In this document: piece after piece, positions 8,889-14,655 of the stretch
Layout: every line of letters starts with the position of its first letter
How positions within the stretch are numbered: the first letter of the stretch is position 1
Assembly (NCBI GenBank): GCA_018239705.1
Contig: JAFEGS010000611.1
Location: forward strand, 1 to 16,063
Direction: 5' to 3'
DNA from: Verrucomicrobiota bacterium
GTDB taxonomy: Bacteria; Chlamydiota; Chlamydiia; Chlamydiales; FEN-1388
Length of the DNA stretch: 16,063 nt
The notes under the pieces: generated by a model
Database searches by the model: none
The model's input: only the letters and a program-made list of their open reading frames with translations
What the model was told of the DNA's origin: nothing
Translations under genes and position numbers: made by a program

Positions 8889-9197
8889 CTGTCGCAGCTA
8901 CCGCAGCTCCATAATGTAACATCGCACTAACCCCACATTCCGCTCGCCAAAGGCTCGCTACATATGGGGCTACTCGCTTCGGTCGCTATCGCGACCAGGT
9001 GAGTCCTCTAATTATACCCCACGTTTTGTGCGACTTGCTGCATGCAGAACTCTTTTTTTGGTTTTCCCGGCAGAAAATATGATCTTCTCATGGTCGCGAT
9101 AGCGACCGAAGCGAGTAGCCCCACGTGAGGAGCCGAAAGGCGACGGAACGTGGGGTTAATGGAATGTTACATTATGGAGCTGCGGATGCAGCGACAG
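8889..9197. repeat. Large inverted repeat, possible MITE-like element
   Basis: A left arm (8889-8997) and a right arm (9091-9197) are inverted copies of each other with scattered differences, separated by a unique centre of 93 bases. The inner 36 or so bases next to the centre are essentially identical, as is the CCGCAGCTCCATAATGTAAC block near the outer ends. Each arm contains nested hairpins: GGTCGC/GCGACC with a 4-base loop, and CCCCACGT/ACGTGGGG flanking a Gly/Arg-like GC-rich loop in the right arm. No open frame of useful length and no clear flanking target-site duplication were seen. The form suits a non-autonomous transposable element or a large RNA fold; I cannot name the family. Confidence 0.8.
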
Positions 9198-9253
9198 AGA
9201 GCAAGGCTCAGGCGATACGAAATTTGAAAAAATCGTAGCACCTGTCTCATATC

Positions 9254-9415
9254 TATACCCCAAATGGTTCAAGAATTGGTTTTTTTGCTGCGCGAAAGCC
9301 CCGCGGTTAAACGATCAAAAACAGGCCAATATTCCAATATGGGCCTGTTTTTGATCGTTTAACCCCGGGGCTTTGGCGCGCAAAAAAATCCAATTCTTGA
9401 ACCATTTGGGGTATA
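9254..9415. repeat. Near-perfect 162-base palindrome
   Basis: The sequence from TATACCCCAAATGG at 9254 is mirrored by CCATTTGGGGTATA ending at 9415, with two arms of about 80 bases and almost no loop. Differences are limited to a one-base gap near the seven-T run, a small change in the GC-rich GCGCG portion, GCGG versus GGGG, and one base at the centre. Two arms this similar imply recent formation or ongoing gene conversion. There are no coding frames. It sits 57 bases beyond the other inverted repeat. A terminator-like hairpin forms the core. Confidence 0.85.
9317..9352. terminator. Bidirectional intrinsic terminator at palindrome core
   Basis: AAAAACAGGCC at 9317-9327 and GGGCCTGTTTTT at 9341-9352 form a stem with a small AT loop. 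On the plus strand the GC stem is followed by five T; the minus strand reads the same way. This suits the gap between the plus-strand oxidoreductase-like gene and the minus-strand methyltransferase operon, which converge here. The stem extends outward into the larger palindrome. Confidence 0.6.
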
Positions 9416-9491
9416 TATTGTCTTTCCACGAAGGATAAATAGGGCATTTTTTATCTTTTTATGGAAGACAAATCAAACGGTATTAAGAGAG

Positions 9492-10103
9492 TTAAAATTT
9501 TTTGGCGAATGTCTTGAGCATCGTATGGGTTTCATGCTCATGCTTTGGCTCAGCCTGGACTATATTTGCGACTCGAAAATCTGCTGTTTTCAATAGATTT
9601 TCCAATTCATCTTGCTCAAAATAGGACCAGAATTTCTCTAATCCGCCATAGCGCCGGTCTTTTTCTACGACTTCGCCGGTTCCCTTCTTGACCGCAATAA
9701 ACAAAATTCCATTCGGCTTCAAAAGTTGATGAAGATGGGAAAGGAGAGGGGGGATTTTCTTTTTTTGGACATGAACCAGAGAACAGTTTGCCCAAATCCC
9801 GTCGAAGGAAGCCTTGAGAAAGTCAAGCTCTTCTAGATCCATGGTATAAAAGGTGGCTTTGGGAGCTGTCTGTCTTGCAATGTGTATCATCTGCTCTGCA
9901 TTATCGATACCAATTACTTGAAGGCCCATTTCTGAAAAAATTTTTGCATCTCTTCCCGAACCACAGCCCAGATCTAGAATGACTCCACCGTTGGGCAGCG
10001 CCTGGATAAAGGCCGCGCCCTCTTTTTCAGGATGGAGATGCGCGACATTGGCAGCGTATTCAGAAGCTGAACTGTCGTAGCTATCGCGAGTTTTTGCTTT
10101 CAT
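9492..10103 (-). CDS. Class I SAM-dependent methyltransferase (distal)
   Basis: The 203-residue protein has a Rossmann-type methyltransferase fold. Motif I is V-I-L-D-L-G-C-G-S-G-R-D (about 41-52), the acidic residue at the end of strand 2 is in G-I-D-N-A (D67), and strand 4 reads F-D-G-I-W-A-N-C-S-L-V-H-V. It belongs to the broad UbiE/TehB-like small-molecule methyltransferase group; the substrate cannot be read. It resembles the methyltransferase at the head of the same operon, notably in motif I and the F-D-G-I-W-A-x-x-S-L-x-H-V segment, so the two are paralogues. The start overlaps the preceding gene by 23 bases and has no good ribosome site, suggesting coupled translation. It is the last gene of the leftward operon. 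Confidence 0.9.
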   Translation of the reverse strand: MKAKTRDSYDSSASEYAANVAHLHPEKEGAAFIQALPNGGVILDLGCGSGRDAKIFSEMGLQVIGIDNAEQMIHIARQTAPKATFYTMDLEELDFLKASFDGIWANCSLVHVQKKKIPPLLSHLHQLLKPNGILFIAVKKGTGEVVEKDRRYGGLEKFWSYFEQDELENLLKTADFRVANIVQAEPKHEHETHTMLKTFAKKF

Positions 10104-11325
10104 ACTGATGCTCAGTCTGTAGAAAAAATGTGTGGGTTAATGCGCTAGCAAGCGAGTCTGGATAGTGCCACACTTTATCATTGGGAGCGTCTGCAAAACC
10201 AGATTCGTATATTTCTAGCCACGTTTTGGCCACTTCACTGTGGATCTCAGTCGGTGAATGCTGTATACAAAGCGGCATCTTCTTCTCACTAAGAAGGCAG
10301 ATACAGAGAAACAGCTCTGAATAGATCATGTCTAACACGTTTCCTAGCACACTGCGATCTCTGAAGTTCACCGGAGTGCCGCGGTTCAGAAGATAAAAAG
10401 AGCTGCCATCAGTTTTTGTGTATTTCCACACCTCTTGGCTAATCTCTTCGCGGTAGCAATGCTTCTCAAAGGCAGTAAGGTCAAATTCTTCGTTTTTAGC
10501 TGAGGCACTTACCAAAACGGCATTGTCCTGAATGTAGGGGATCTCTTCTGCTCTAACAGAAGTTTTACCGGTACATCCCACTATCAATTCAGACTCGGCA
10601 AGGAGCTGTTTTAATGGTGCAATACGGAGTCCCTCAAAACGTGCCCTGATGCATTTTGTGGGATCTATATCATACACAGTAACAGGCGATTCTCTGCCGC
10701 GAAGCGCAATGGACGTTGATGTTCCGATCTTCCCATAGCCAATAACAGCTGAGCGTACTCCCTGCAGCACGGCATTAAATTCCTCTCGGAAGATCCTTTC
10801 CGTACTATAGATAACGCTGTCGCCAATGACCGTATCTTCGATATCTTTAATGGGACTTTGAGCCATGGAAACAATGGGGACTTTATGGCTTCCTGCCTGT
10901 TTATAGCGCCAGTGTCCGTTGTTTGTGTCCTCCACAATGCCCTTAAAATGGGCATAGCAGGACAGCCTATCGGTATAGCCGGCTAAATAGCCTCCTACTT
11001 CCTGGACGATGAGGGGGGTAGGATCGCTTTCTAGAATTTCTTTTACAAGAGGTCCTGCTTGCAAAAATGCCTCTTCAATGGAAGAGGGGAGAAACGTTCG
11101 TATGCCGCTTGCCTGTAAGGAATGGAGCGTTTTCAGGTCCGCAGAATAAGGAATGGCAATGACTAAAGCGACGGGAAATACTTCATTCACTAAGCGAATA
11201 TAGCTTGCAGACGTTGATAGCACATGTGTAATCAATACGCAGTTATGCCCGCTATCCGTCCCTTTTTTCTTTACAAGCCGTTCAAGTACTTTTAAGTCAC
11301 TACTTCTTGTGATGTTGTATTGCAT
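10081..11325 (-). CDS. S-adenosylhomocysteinase-like NAD-binding protein, divergent
   Basis: The 414-residue protein follows the adenosylhomocysteinase (SAHH) plan. An N-terminal substrate-type domain contains G-I-V-E-D-T-N-N-G (about 129-137) where SAHH has GVSEETTTG. S-P-I-K-D-I-E-D (157-164) keeps the Lys and Asp of the active site. An NAD Rossmann domain carries G-Y-G-K-I-G (196-201), A-L-R-G, D-I-D-P and G-C-T-G-K. By my alignment several classical residues are gone: the Asn/Cys after K-x-x-x-D become Thr/Asp, NxGHFD becomes S-A-S-A-K-N, the GHP motif becomes G-N-V, and the C-terminal K-x-x-x-Y tail is absent. It may therefore act on another substrate or be a binding protein. AAGG precedes the ATG by 5-6 bases, and the gene overlaps the kinase gene by 26 bases. 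Confidence 0.85.
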   Translation of the reverse strand: MQYNITRSSDLKVLERLVKKKGTDSGHNCVLITHVLSTSASYIRLVNEVFPVALVIAIPYSADLKTLHSLQASGIRTFLPSSIEEAFLQAGPLVKEILESDPTPLIVQEVGGYLAGYTDRLSCYAHFKGIVEDTNNGHWRYKQAGSHKVPIVSMAQSPIKDIEDTVIGDSVIYSTERIFREEFNAVLQGVRSAVIGYGKIGTSTSIALRGRESPVTVYDIDPTKCIRARFEGLRIAPLKQLLAESELIVGCTGKTSVRAEEIPYIQDNAVLVSASAKNEEFDLTAFEKHCYREEISQEVWKYTKTDGSSFYLLNRGTPVNFRDRSVLGNVLDMIYSELFLCICLLSEKKMPLCIQHSPTEIHSEVAKTWLEIYESGFADAPNDKVWHYPDSLASALTHTFFLQTEHQYESKNSR

Positions 11326-11968
11326 TATGTACCTTCAAGAATTTTTCTCGTGAATCCCGAATAGTGCCGTTAGCGTCTATACATAACGTGTCTGAACGGC
11401 CCTTTATAAGCTCCATGATCTTTTTTGTACTGTTTTCAAACAGGTCCAGCCTCTTTGCTGCCTTTTCATTTTGGTCGCTCTCTCTTGCAACAAGCGCCCC
11501 ATCGCAAGAGTCACATTGATCATCATATAGGGGAGGGTCGTTTTGTCGATGATACACCTTCTGACAGTTGAGGCAGGAAATCCTTCCGGTCATCCTCTTA
11601 AAAGCGGTCTCTCTGTCTACTTCTACGCAAACGAATGCAACGGGAAAAGCGGGGTAGAGGGCCAAAAATTGCTGTAGGCTTTCTAATTGAATGAGGGTTT
11701 GAGGGAATCCATCGATAATAAATTTTTTACTCGATAATATCAAGGCTTCCAGCTTTTTGAGAACAATCTGCGTAATAAGCTCATCATTAACTTGTCCTCC
11801 TTCAGCCATCGTTGTTTTAATCTCTATGCCTATCTCTGTCTCATTTGCAACTTCACTGCGTAGAATATCTCCGGAAGAGAAATATTCCATTTCATACTGC
11901 TCTTTCATATGCTGTCCAAGCAGGCCCTTTCCTGCTCCTGGCGATCCTAACAAGATATAGCTACCCAC
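11300..11968 (-). CDS. Adenylate-kinase-like nucleoside monophosphate kinase
   Basis: The 222-residue protein has the full long-form adenylate kinase layout. The P-loop is G-S-P-G-A-G-K-G (8-15), S-S-G-D-I-L-R (31-37) forms part of the NMP site, and the LID domain has a four-Cys zinc site (C132, C135, C152, C155). The late arginines R162 and R173 match those contacting phosphates in known enzymes. One key change stands out: the D-G-F-P-R-T motif reads D-G-F-P-Q-T, with Gln90 in place of the Arg that holds the AMP phosphate. The Thr after the P-loop is Leu. This is probably a paralogue acting on a modified or different nucleotide, not the housekeeping Adk. Translation begins at a GTG with a strong GGAGG 6 bases upstream; the start overlaps the previous gene by 8 bases. 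Confidence 0.9.
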   Translation of the reverse strand: MGSYILLGSPGAGKGLLGQHMKEQYEMEYFSSGDILRSEVANETEIGIEIKTTMAEGGQVNDELITQIVLKKLEALILSSKKFIIDGFPQTLIQLESLQQFLALYPAFPVAFVCVEVDRETAFKRMTGRISCLNCQKVYHRQNDPPLYDDQCDSCDGALVARESDQNEKAAKRLDLFENSTKKIMELIKGRSDTLCIDANGTIRDSREKFLKVHNAIQHHKK

Positions 11969-12275
11969 AACGCACCTCCTCCATAAGCAGTCGCTTCTCG
12001 AAGCCGCCCCTTTTGAGGCGCTTATCTATCTGCACATTTTTCAACGATTCTACGTCAAATTTTTTTGCCTTTATGATTGCCTCTAGTACCTCATACACAT
12101 CAGCCAATTCTTCGAGGTTTTCAGCTTCAAGATACTCATCGATCTCTTCGCGTAATTTTTGTTTTAATAAATTGGCATATTCATTTTCCGACACTTCTGT
12201 GAACCGGAACAGATGCATTTTTTCTTGAGGAATTATTTGTGGGATCAGATCCCGTACAAGTTTCGCCATCTTCAT
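11961..12275 (-). CDS. MazG-like (all-alpha) nucleoside triphosphate pyrophosphatase
   Basis: The 104-residue protein is all-helical and begins M-K-M-A-K-L-V-R-D-L-I-P, a typical opening for small MazG/HisE-related NTP pyrophosphatases. The metal-binding motif is E-E-x-x-E (43-47) followed by E-x-x-D (56-59). Such enzymes cut NTPs to NMP plus pyrophosphate, often removing non-canonical nucleotides. I placed the start at 12275 because this ATG overlaps the upstream TGA as ATGA, a usual sign of translational coupling. The ATG two codons later (12269) has better spacing from the AAAGGAG site and is almost as likely; a third, at 12308, would lie deep in the previous gene. In this operon it could supply an NMP for the kinase-like neighbour or clean up a modified nucleotide. 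Confidence 0.85.
   Translation of the reverse strand: MKMAKLVRDLIPQIIPQEKMHLFRFTEVSENEYANLLKQKLREEIDEYLEAENLEELADVYEVLEAIIKAKKFDVESLKNVQIDKRLKRGGFEKRLLMEEVRCG
11975..11979 (-). promoter_or_regulatory. Strong ribosome binding site fixing a GTG start
   Basis: GGAGG on the minus strand, inside the end of the MazG-like gene, lies 6 bases before the GTG at 11968. There is no ATG near this position, so the site decides the start of the adenylate-kinase-like gene. The resulting protein begins M-G-S-Y-I-L-L-G, exactly where adenylate kinases begin. Confidence 0.8.
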
Positions 12276-12889
12276 TTTCTCCTTTTGCGAGCAATAGTGT
12301 TGAACCATTTACAGGTAGTGTTGTTCACACCTTCTTTAGGTATATGGTACCACTCATCTAGTATATGGAATTCGTTGAGGTAGTGTGAGAGGCTTTCTTT
12401 GTCCATGTAGGTGAAGGTGCGATCTGTCTCTTTTCTCACTCCTTGGCCATCTTTGAAGAATATTGCGATAACCCCATCTGGTTTAAGCGCCTTCCAGAAC
12501 CTATGCAGTACATCCGGGAGCTCTGAAGGTAAGACGTGCAGCAGGGACGCAGAGGCCCAAATCCCATCAAACAGTTCTGAAAATTCCATTTCCTGGAAAT
12601 ATCCCTGTAGTACAGGAATATGTAGCTGCTCCTTGACATGTTTTACCATTTCAACAGAGGCATCGAGCCCCAGAACGTCATAGCCTCTTTTGGTAAATGC
12701 AACTGCATCACGACCAGATCCACAGCCGGCATCGAGAATTTTGGCGCCGGGGGCAAGATGTTTTAGAAAACGATTTTGGCAACCTTTCATTTCAACATGA
12801 AAAGTCCTCTCTATATAGCTTTGGGCATTCTTATTGTAATAGCCAACAGAGCTTCTTTCTTCTAGTGTCAGCAGTTCTTCAGTTTTCAT
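12272..12889 (-). CDS. Class I SAM-dependent methyltransferase (promoter-proximal)
   Basis: The 205-residue protein carries motif I as K-I-L-D-A-G-C-G-S-G-R-D (about 50-61), G-L-D-A-S with acidic D76, and F-D-G-I-W-A-S-A-S-L-L-H-V around 109-121. An L-K-P-D-G-V strand-5 region follows. It is a small-molecule-type methyltransferase whose substrate is unknown. It is the first gene of the leftward five-gene operon and a paralogue of the last one, which suggests two different methylation steps in one pathway. The stop codon overlaps the next start as ATGA, and the AAAGGAG ribosome site for the next gene is inside its last codons. Its own ribosome site (GAGAG) is weak. Confidence 0.9.
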   Translation of the reverse strand: MKTEELLTLEERSSVGYYNKNAQSYIERTFHVEMKGCQNRFLKHLAPGAKILDAGCGSGRDAVAFTKRGYDVLGLDASVEMVKHVKEQLHIPVLQGYFQEMEFSELFDGIWASASLLHVLPSELPDVLHRFWKALKPDGVIAIFFKDGQGVRKETDRTFTYMDKESLSHYLNEFHILDEWYHIPKEGVNNTTCKWFNTIARKRRK

Positions 12890-12915
12890 GGCACTCTCGC
12901 TGAAATGAAGTAATT

Positions 12916-12945
12916 AAGATAGAGTATCTTTGGCCTATTCTACAA
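12916..12945 (-). promoter_or_regulatory. Possible promoter of the leftward operon
   Basis: On the minus strand, TTGTAG (12940-12945) and TATCTT (12916-12921) are 18 bases apart, and the -10-like box is 26 bases before the ATG at 12889. The match is mediocre but the placement is right for the first gene of the operon, and no better pair was seen in the 192-base divergent region. Confidence 0.3.
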
Positions 12946-13022
12946 TAAGAAAGATTGGCTTTTGTTAACATGCTAATAGAAAGGAAGTTGAAGAGCAAAA
13001 TGAGAATAGTTTTGGTAATGGC

Positions 13023-13052
13023 GTTGCAAAAAATGAAACAGAGGTTGCAAAA
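13023..13052 (+). repeat. Pair of direct repeats with 21-base period
   Basis: GTTGCAAAA occurs at 13023-13031 and again at 13044-13052, an exact 21-base offset, about two turns of the helix. It lies 30 bases before the start codon of the transporter gene, in the control region shared by the two divergent operons. The arrangement is what an operator for a dimeric regulator could look like; the LysR gene at the end of the right operon is a possible partner, though LysR sites are more often interrupted palindromes. Chance is not excluded. Confidence 0.35.
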
Positions 13053-13081
13053 TCTACTCAGGTCTTTCTACAGGAGGGTAT

Positions 13082-13990
13082 ATGAACACGATTTTGATTA
13101 CGGTCGCCTCTGCTGCCTTTTGTGCTCTTTCACGAGTTGTGTTGAATCTTTTCGATCGTAATTTCTTCCGAAAAGATGATGTGGACTTACTAAGAGGGGT
13201 TCTTCTCAATGCACTAAACCCGCTCTTTTTCGCTATCGTTAACTGTTTGATTTTTGGCTGTGTCGATTCCTCTATTTTAACACTCTTGACAAAACCAGGG
13301 ATCATCTTAAGTGGGTTTGGAGCGCAACTTGCTGCCTATGCAGCCTCCCGCTGTCTCGGGATGATGAACATACGCAATGTGATGGTTACGTGCAAAACGA
13401 GCGACTTTTTCATCCCTCTGGGCGTGTTCCTTGTAACGAGTCAGTTTCATTTCAATGAGTATCTTTTCGTGAGTTTGACAGCGCTCTCCTTTGTGCCTAT
13501 CGCCCTTACGCTTGTAAAAGAGGGAAGGCTATATGAAAGAGCCTCCTATCTCTTTATAGGAAGTCTTCTTTTCCAAGCCATGATCAATTCCTATTTTCAG
13601 CTGTCTGACTATGCAAGAAATTGGGAAGATTTTTCAAAAATGATGGTAGGGATTCTCTACTGGAGAGCCTCTCTTATGCTGCTTCCGGTGGCACTGCGTT
13701 ATGTAAAAAAGGCAGATCGTCGCTCTAAGCCCTTTAGCTTTCAGGTATTCGCCCAGCTGTTTTTGCGTGGCTCTCTTGCTTTTCTCTCTCAAGCGGCATT
13801 CTTCTTTAGTATTACTCGAGAGCTGAGCTTTATTACCTGGCCAATCCTTAACGCCACTCCTATTGCAAGCTGTTTTGCTGCGCACTATTTTTTAAAAGAA
13901 AGGGCGGGCCGTCCGGAGCTTCACGCTCTCTGTCTGTTCTTACTAACCTTTGGCACCTATTTCTTATATAAAGGAGGCTATTTATGGTAA
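13082..13990 (+). CDS. EamA/DMT-type membrane transporter
   Basis: The 302-residue protein is almost entirely hydrophobic, with about ten predicted membrane helices separated by short charged loops, the plan of drug/metabolite transporters with two five-helix halves. The end of the protein, W-P-I-L-N-A-T-P-I-A-S-C-F-A-A-H-Y-F-L-K-E-R followed by two further hydrophobic stretches, matches the typical C-terminal EamA half with its conserved (K/G)E. Family members mostly export metabolites; in this cluster it may carry the product or a precursor. AGGAGG is placed 4 bases before the ATG. The last seven bases overlap the next gene, so it leads the rightward operon. The substrate cannot be inferred from sequence. 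Confidence 0.85.
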   Translation: MNTILITVASAAFCALSRVVLNLFDRNFFRKDDVDLLRGVLLNALNPLFFAIVNCLIFGCVDSSILTLLTKPGIILSGFGAQLAAYAASRCLGMMNIRNVMVTCKTSDFFIPLGVFLVTSQFHFNEYLFVSLTALSFVPIALTLVKEGRLYERASYLFIGSLLFQAMINSYFQLSDYARNWEDFSKMMVGILYWRASLMLLPVALRYVKKADRRSKPFSFQVFAQLFLRGSLAFLSQAAFFFSITRELSFITWPILNATPIASCFAAHYFLKERAGRPELHALCLFLLTFGTYFLYKGGYLW

Positions 13991-14655
13991 ACTATGAGGA
14001 AATTTTTCATCAGTGCAAAACACCATCTCGAACCTGTCTATTTTGTGAACCTACGTCTGGGACTGTCCTTTTAGAAACAGAGCACTTTCGCTTGATCGCT
14101 GATACCTATCCAATCGTGCCGGGCCACATCATGATCAGTAGTAAAGCACACTACGGTGCAGCAGGTGAGCTGGTAGGGGAGCTTCACGAAGAATTTGTGC
14201 ACATGAGATACTGTGCAAAGCAGATTGTGACAGAAAGCAGCGCCACTTGTGTCTTTTATGAGCATGGCAAGGCTGGCTCATGCCATGCCCACTCCTCAGA
14301 AAATGTGCATTGTGAGCATTTTCATATGCACTGCCTTCCTGCCTCTATCTGTATCCATTCTACAATAGCAAAACACTTTCAGGGCCACGCTATGGAGAGT
14401 ATTATCGATATATTCGCATACTATCCAAAACATGGAAGCTATTTATTTTTTGAAAATGCAGATGGTGTCATGCGCTACTATCCTGCTGAGGAACAGATAG
14501 TCCCATCCCATTTTTTACGTACACTCGTTTGTGCGGCACTTAACGTCCCTGATCTTGCCAATTGGGAGTCCTACGACGATCTTCCCTGCTTTCTACAAAG
14601 CAGAGAACTGATTGCGATTGCGATGCAAAAGGAGCATATGTATGCACTACTTTGA
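13984..14655 (+). CDS. HIT-family (histidine triad) nucleotide-binding protein
   Basis: The 223-residue protein starts with a C-L-F-C pair (C18, C21), typical of the Zn-binding start of HIT proteins. I-V-P-G-H-I-M-I-S near 44-52 follows, then F-Y-E-H-G (about 91-95), and the triad H112-F-H114-M-H116. HIT enzymes hydrolyse or transfer NMPs from phosphoramidates, dinucleotides or ADP-sulfate-like compounds through the middle His of the triad. The F-E-H-G plus late triad layout matches a longer HIT subgroup rather than HINT itself. An extra Cys/His-rich run (C100-H-x-H...H109-C110) precedes the triad. GGAGG is 6 bases before the ATG inside the transporter gene's last codons; the end overlaps the next gene by 14 bases. 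Confidence 0.92.
   Translation: MVNYEEIFHQCKTPSRTCLFCEPTSGTVLLETEHFRLIADTYPIVPGHIMISSKAHYGAAGELVGELHEEFVHMRYCAKQIVTESSATCVFYEHGKAGSCHAHSSENVHCEHFHMHCLPASICIHSTIAKHFQGHAMESIIDIFAYYPKHGSYLFFENADGVMRYYPAEEQIVPSHFLRTLVCAALNVPDLANWESYDDLPCFLQSRELIAIAMQKEHMYALL

Larger units (their letters stand above)
8868..9491. other. Gene-free 624-base gap between convergent genes
   Basis: I see no credible coding region here. Most of the gap is taken up by two large inverted repeats, annotated separately. Between and beside them are short AT-rich stretches. A weak A/T-rich stem (9431-9439 with 9450-9458, one G-T pair) is followed by a T run and could add to termination for the plus-strand gene. A 10-11-base imperfect inverted repeat encloses it (9418-9428 and 9462-9471). 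Confidence 0.7.

Noticed and set aside
8889..9415. CRISPR array or riboswitch
   Set aside because: The repeats here are inverted, not regularly spaced direct repeats, and the neighbouring gene starts are far away, so neither fits.
12955..13161. Small plus-strand frame (68 codons) ahead of the transporter gene, possibly a leader peptide
   Set aside because: It overlaps the well-supported transporter start by 80 bases in another frame and lacks a good ribosome site; the AGGAGG before 13082 clearly serves the transporter.
14612..14641. ATG at 14612 as the start of the desulfurase-like gene
   Set aside because: It would add ten basic residues not seen in the family; ATG 14642 has AAAAGGAG at 7 bases and begins exactly where relatives begin.
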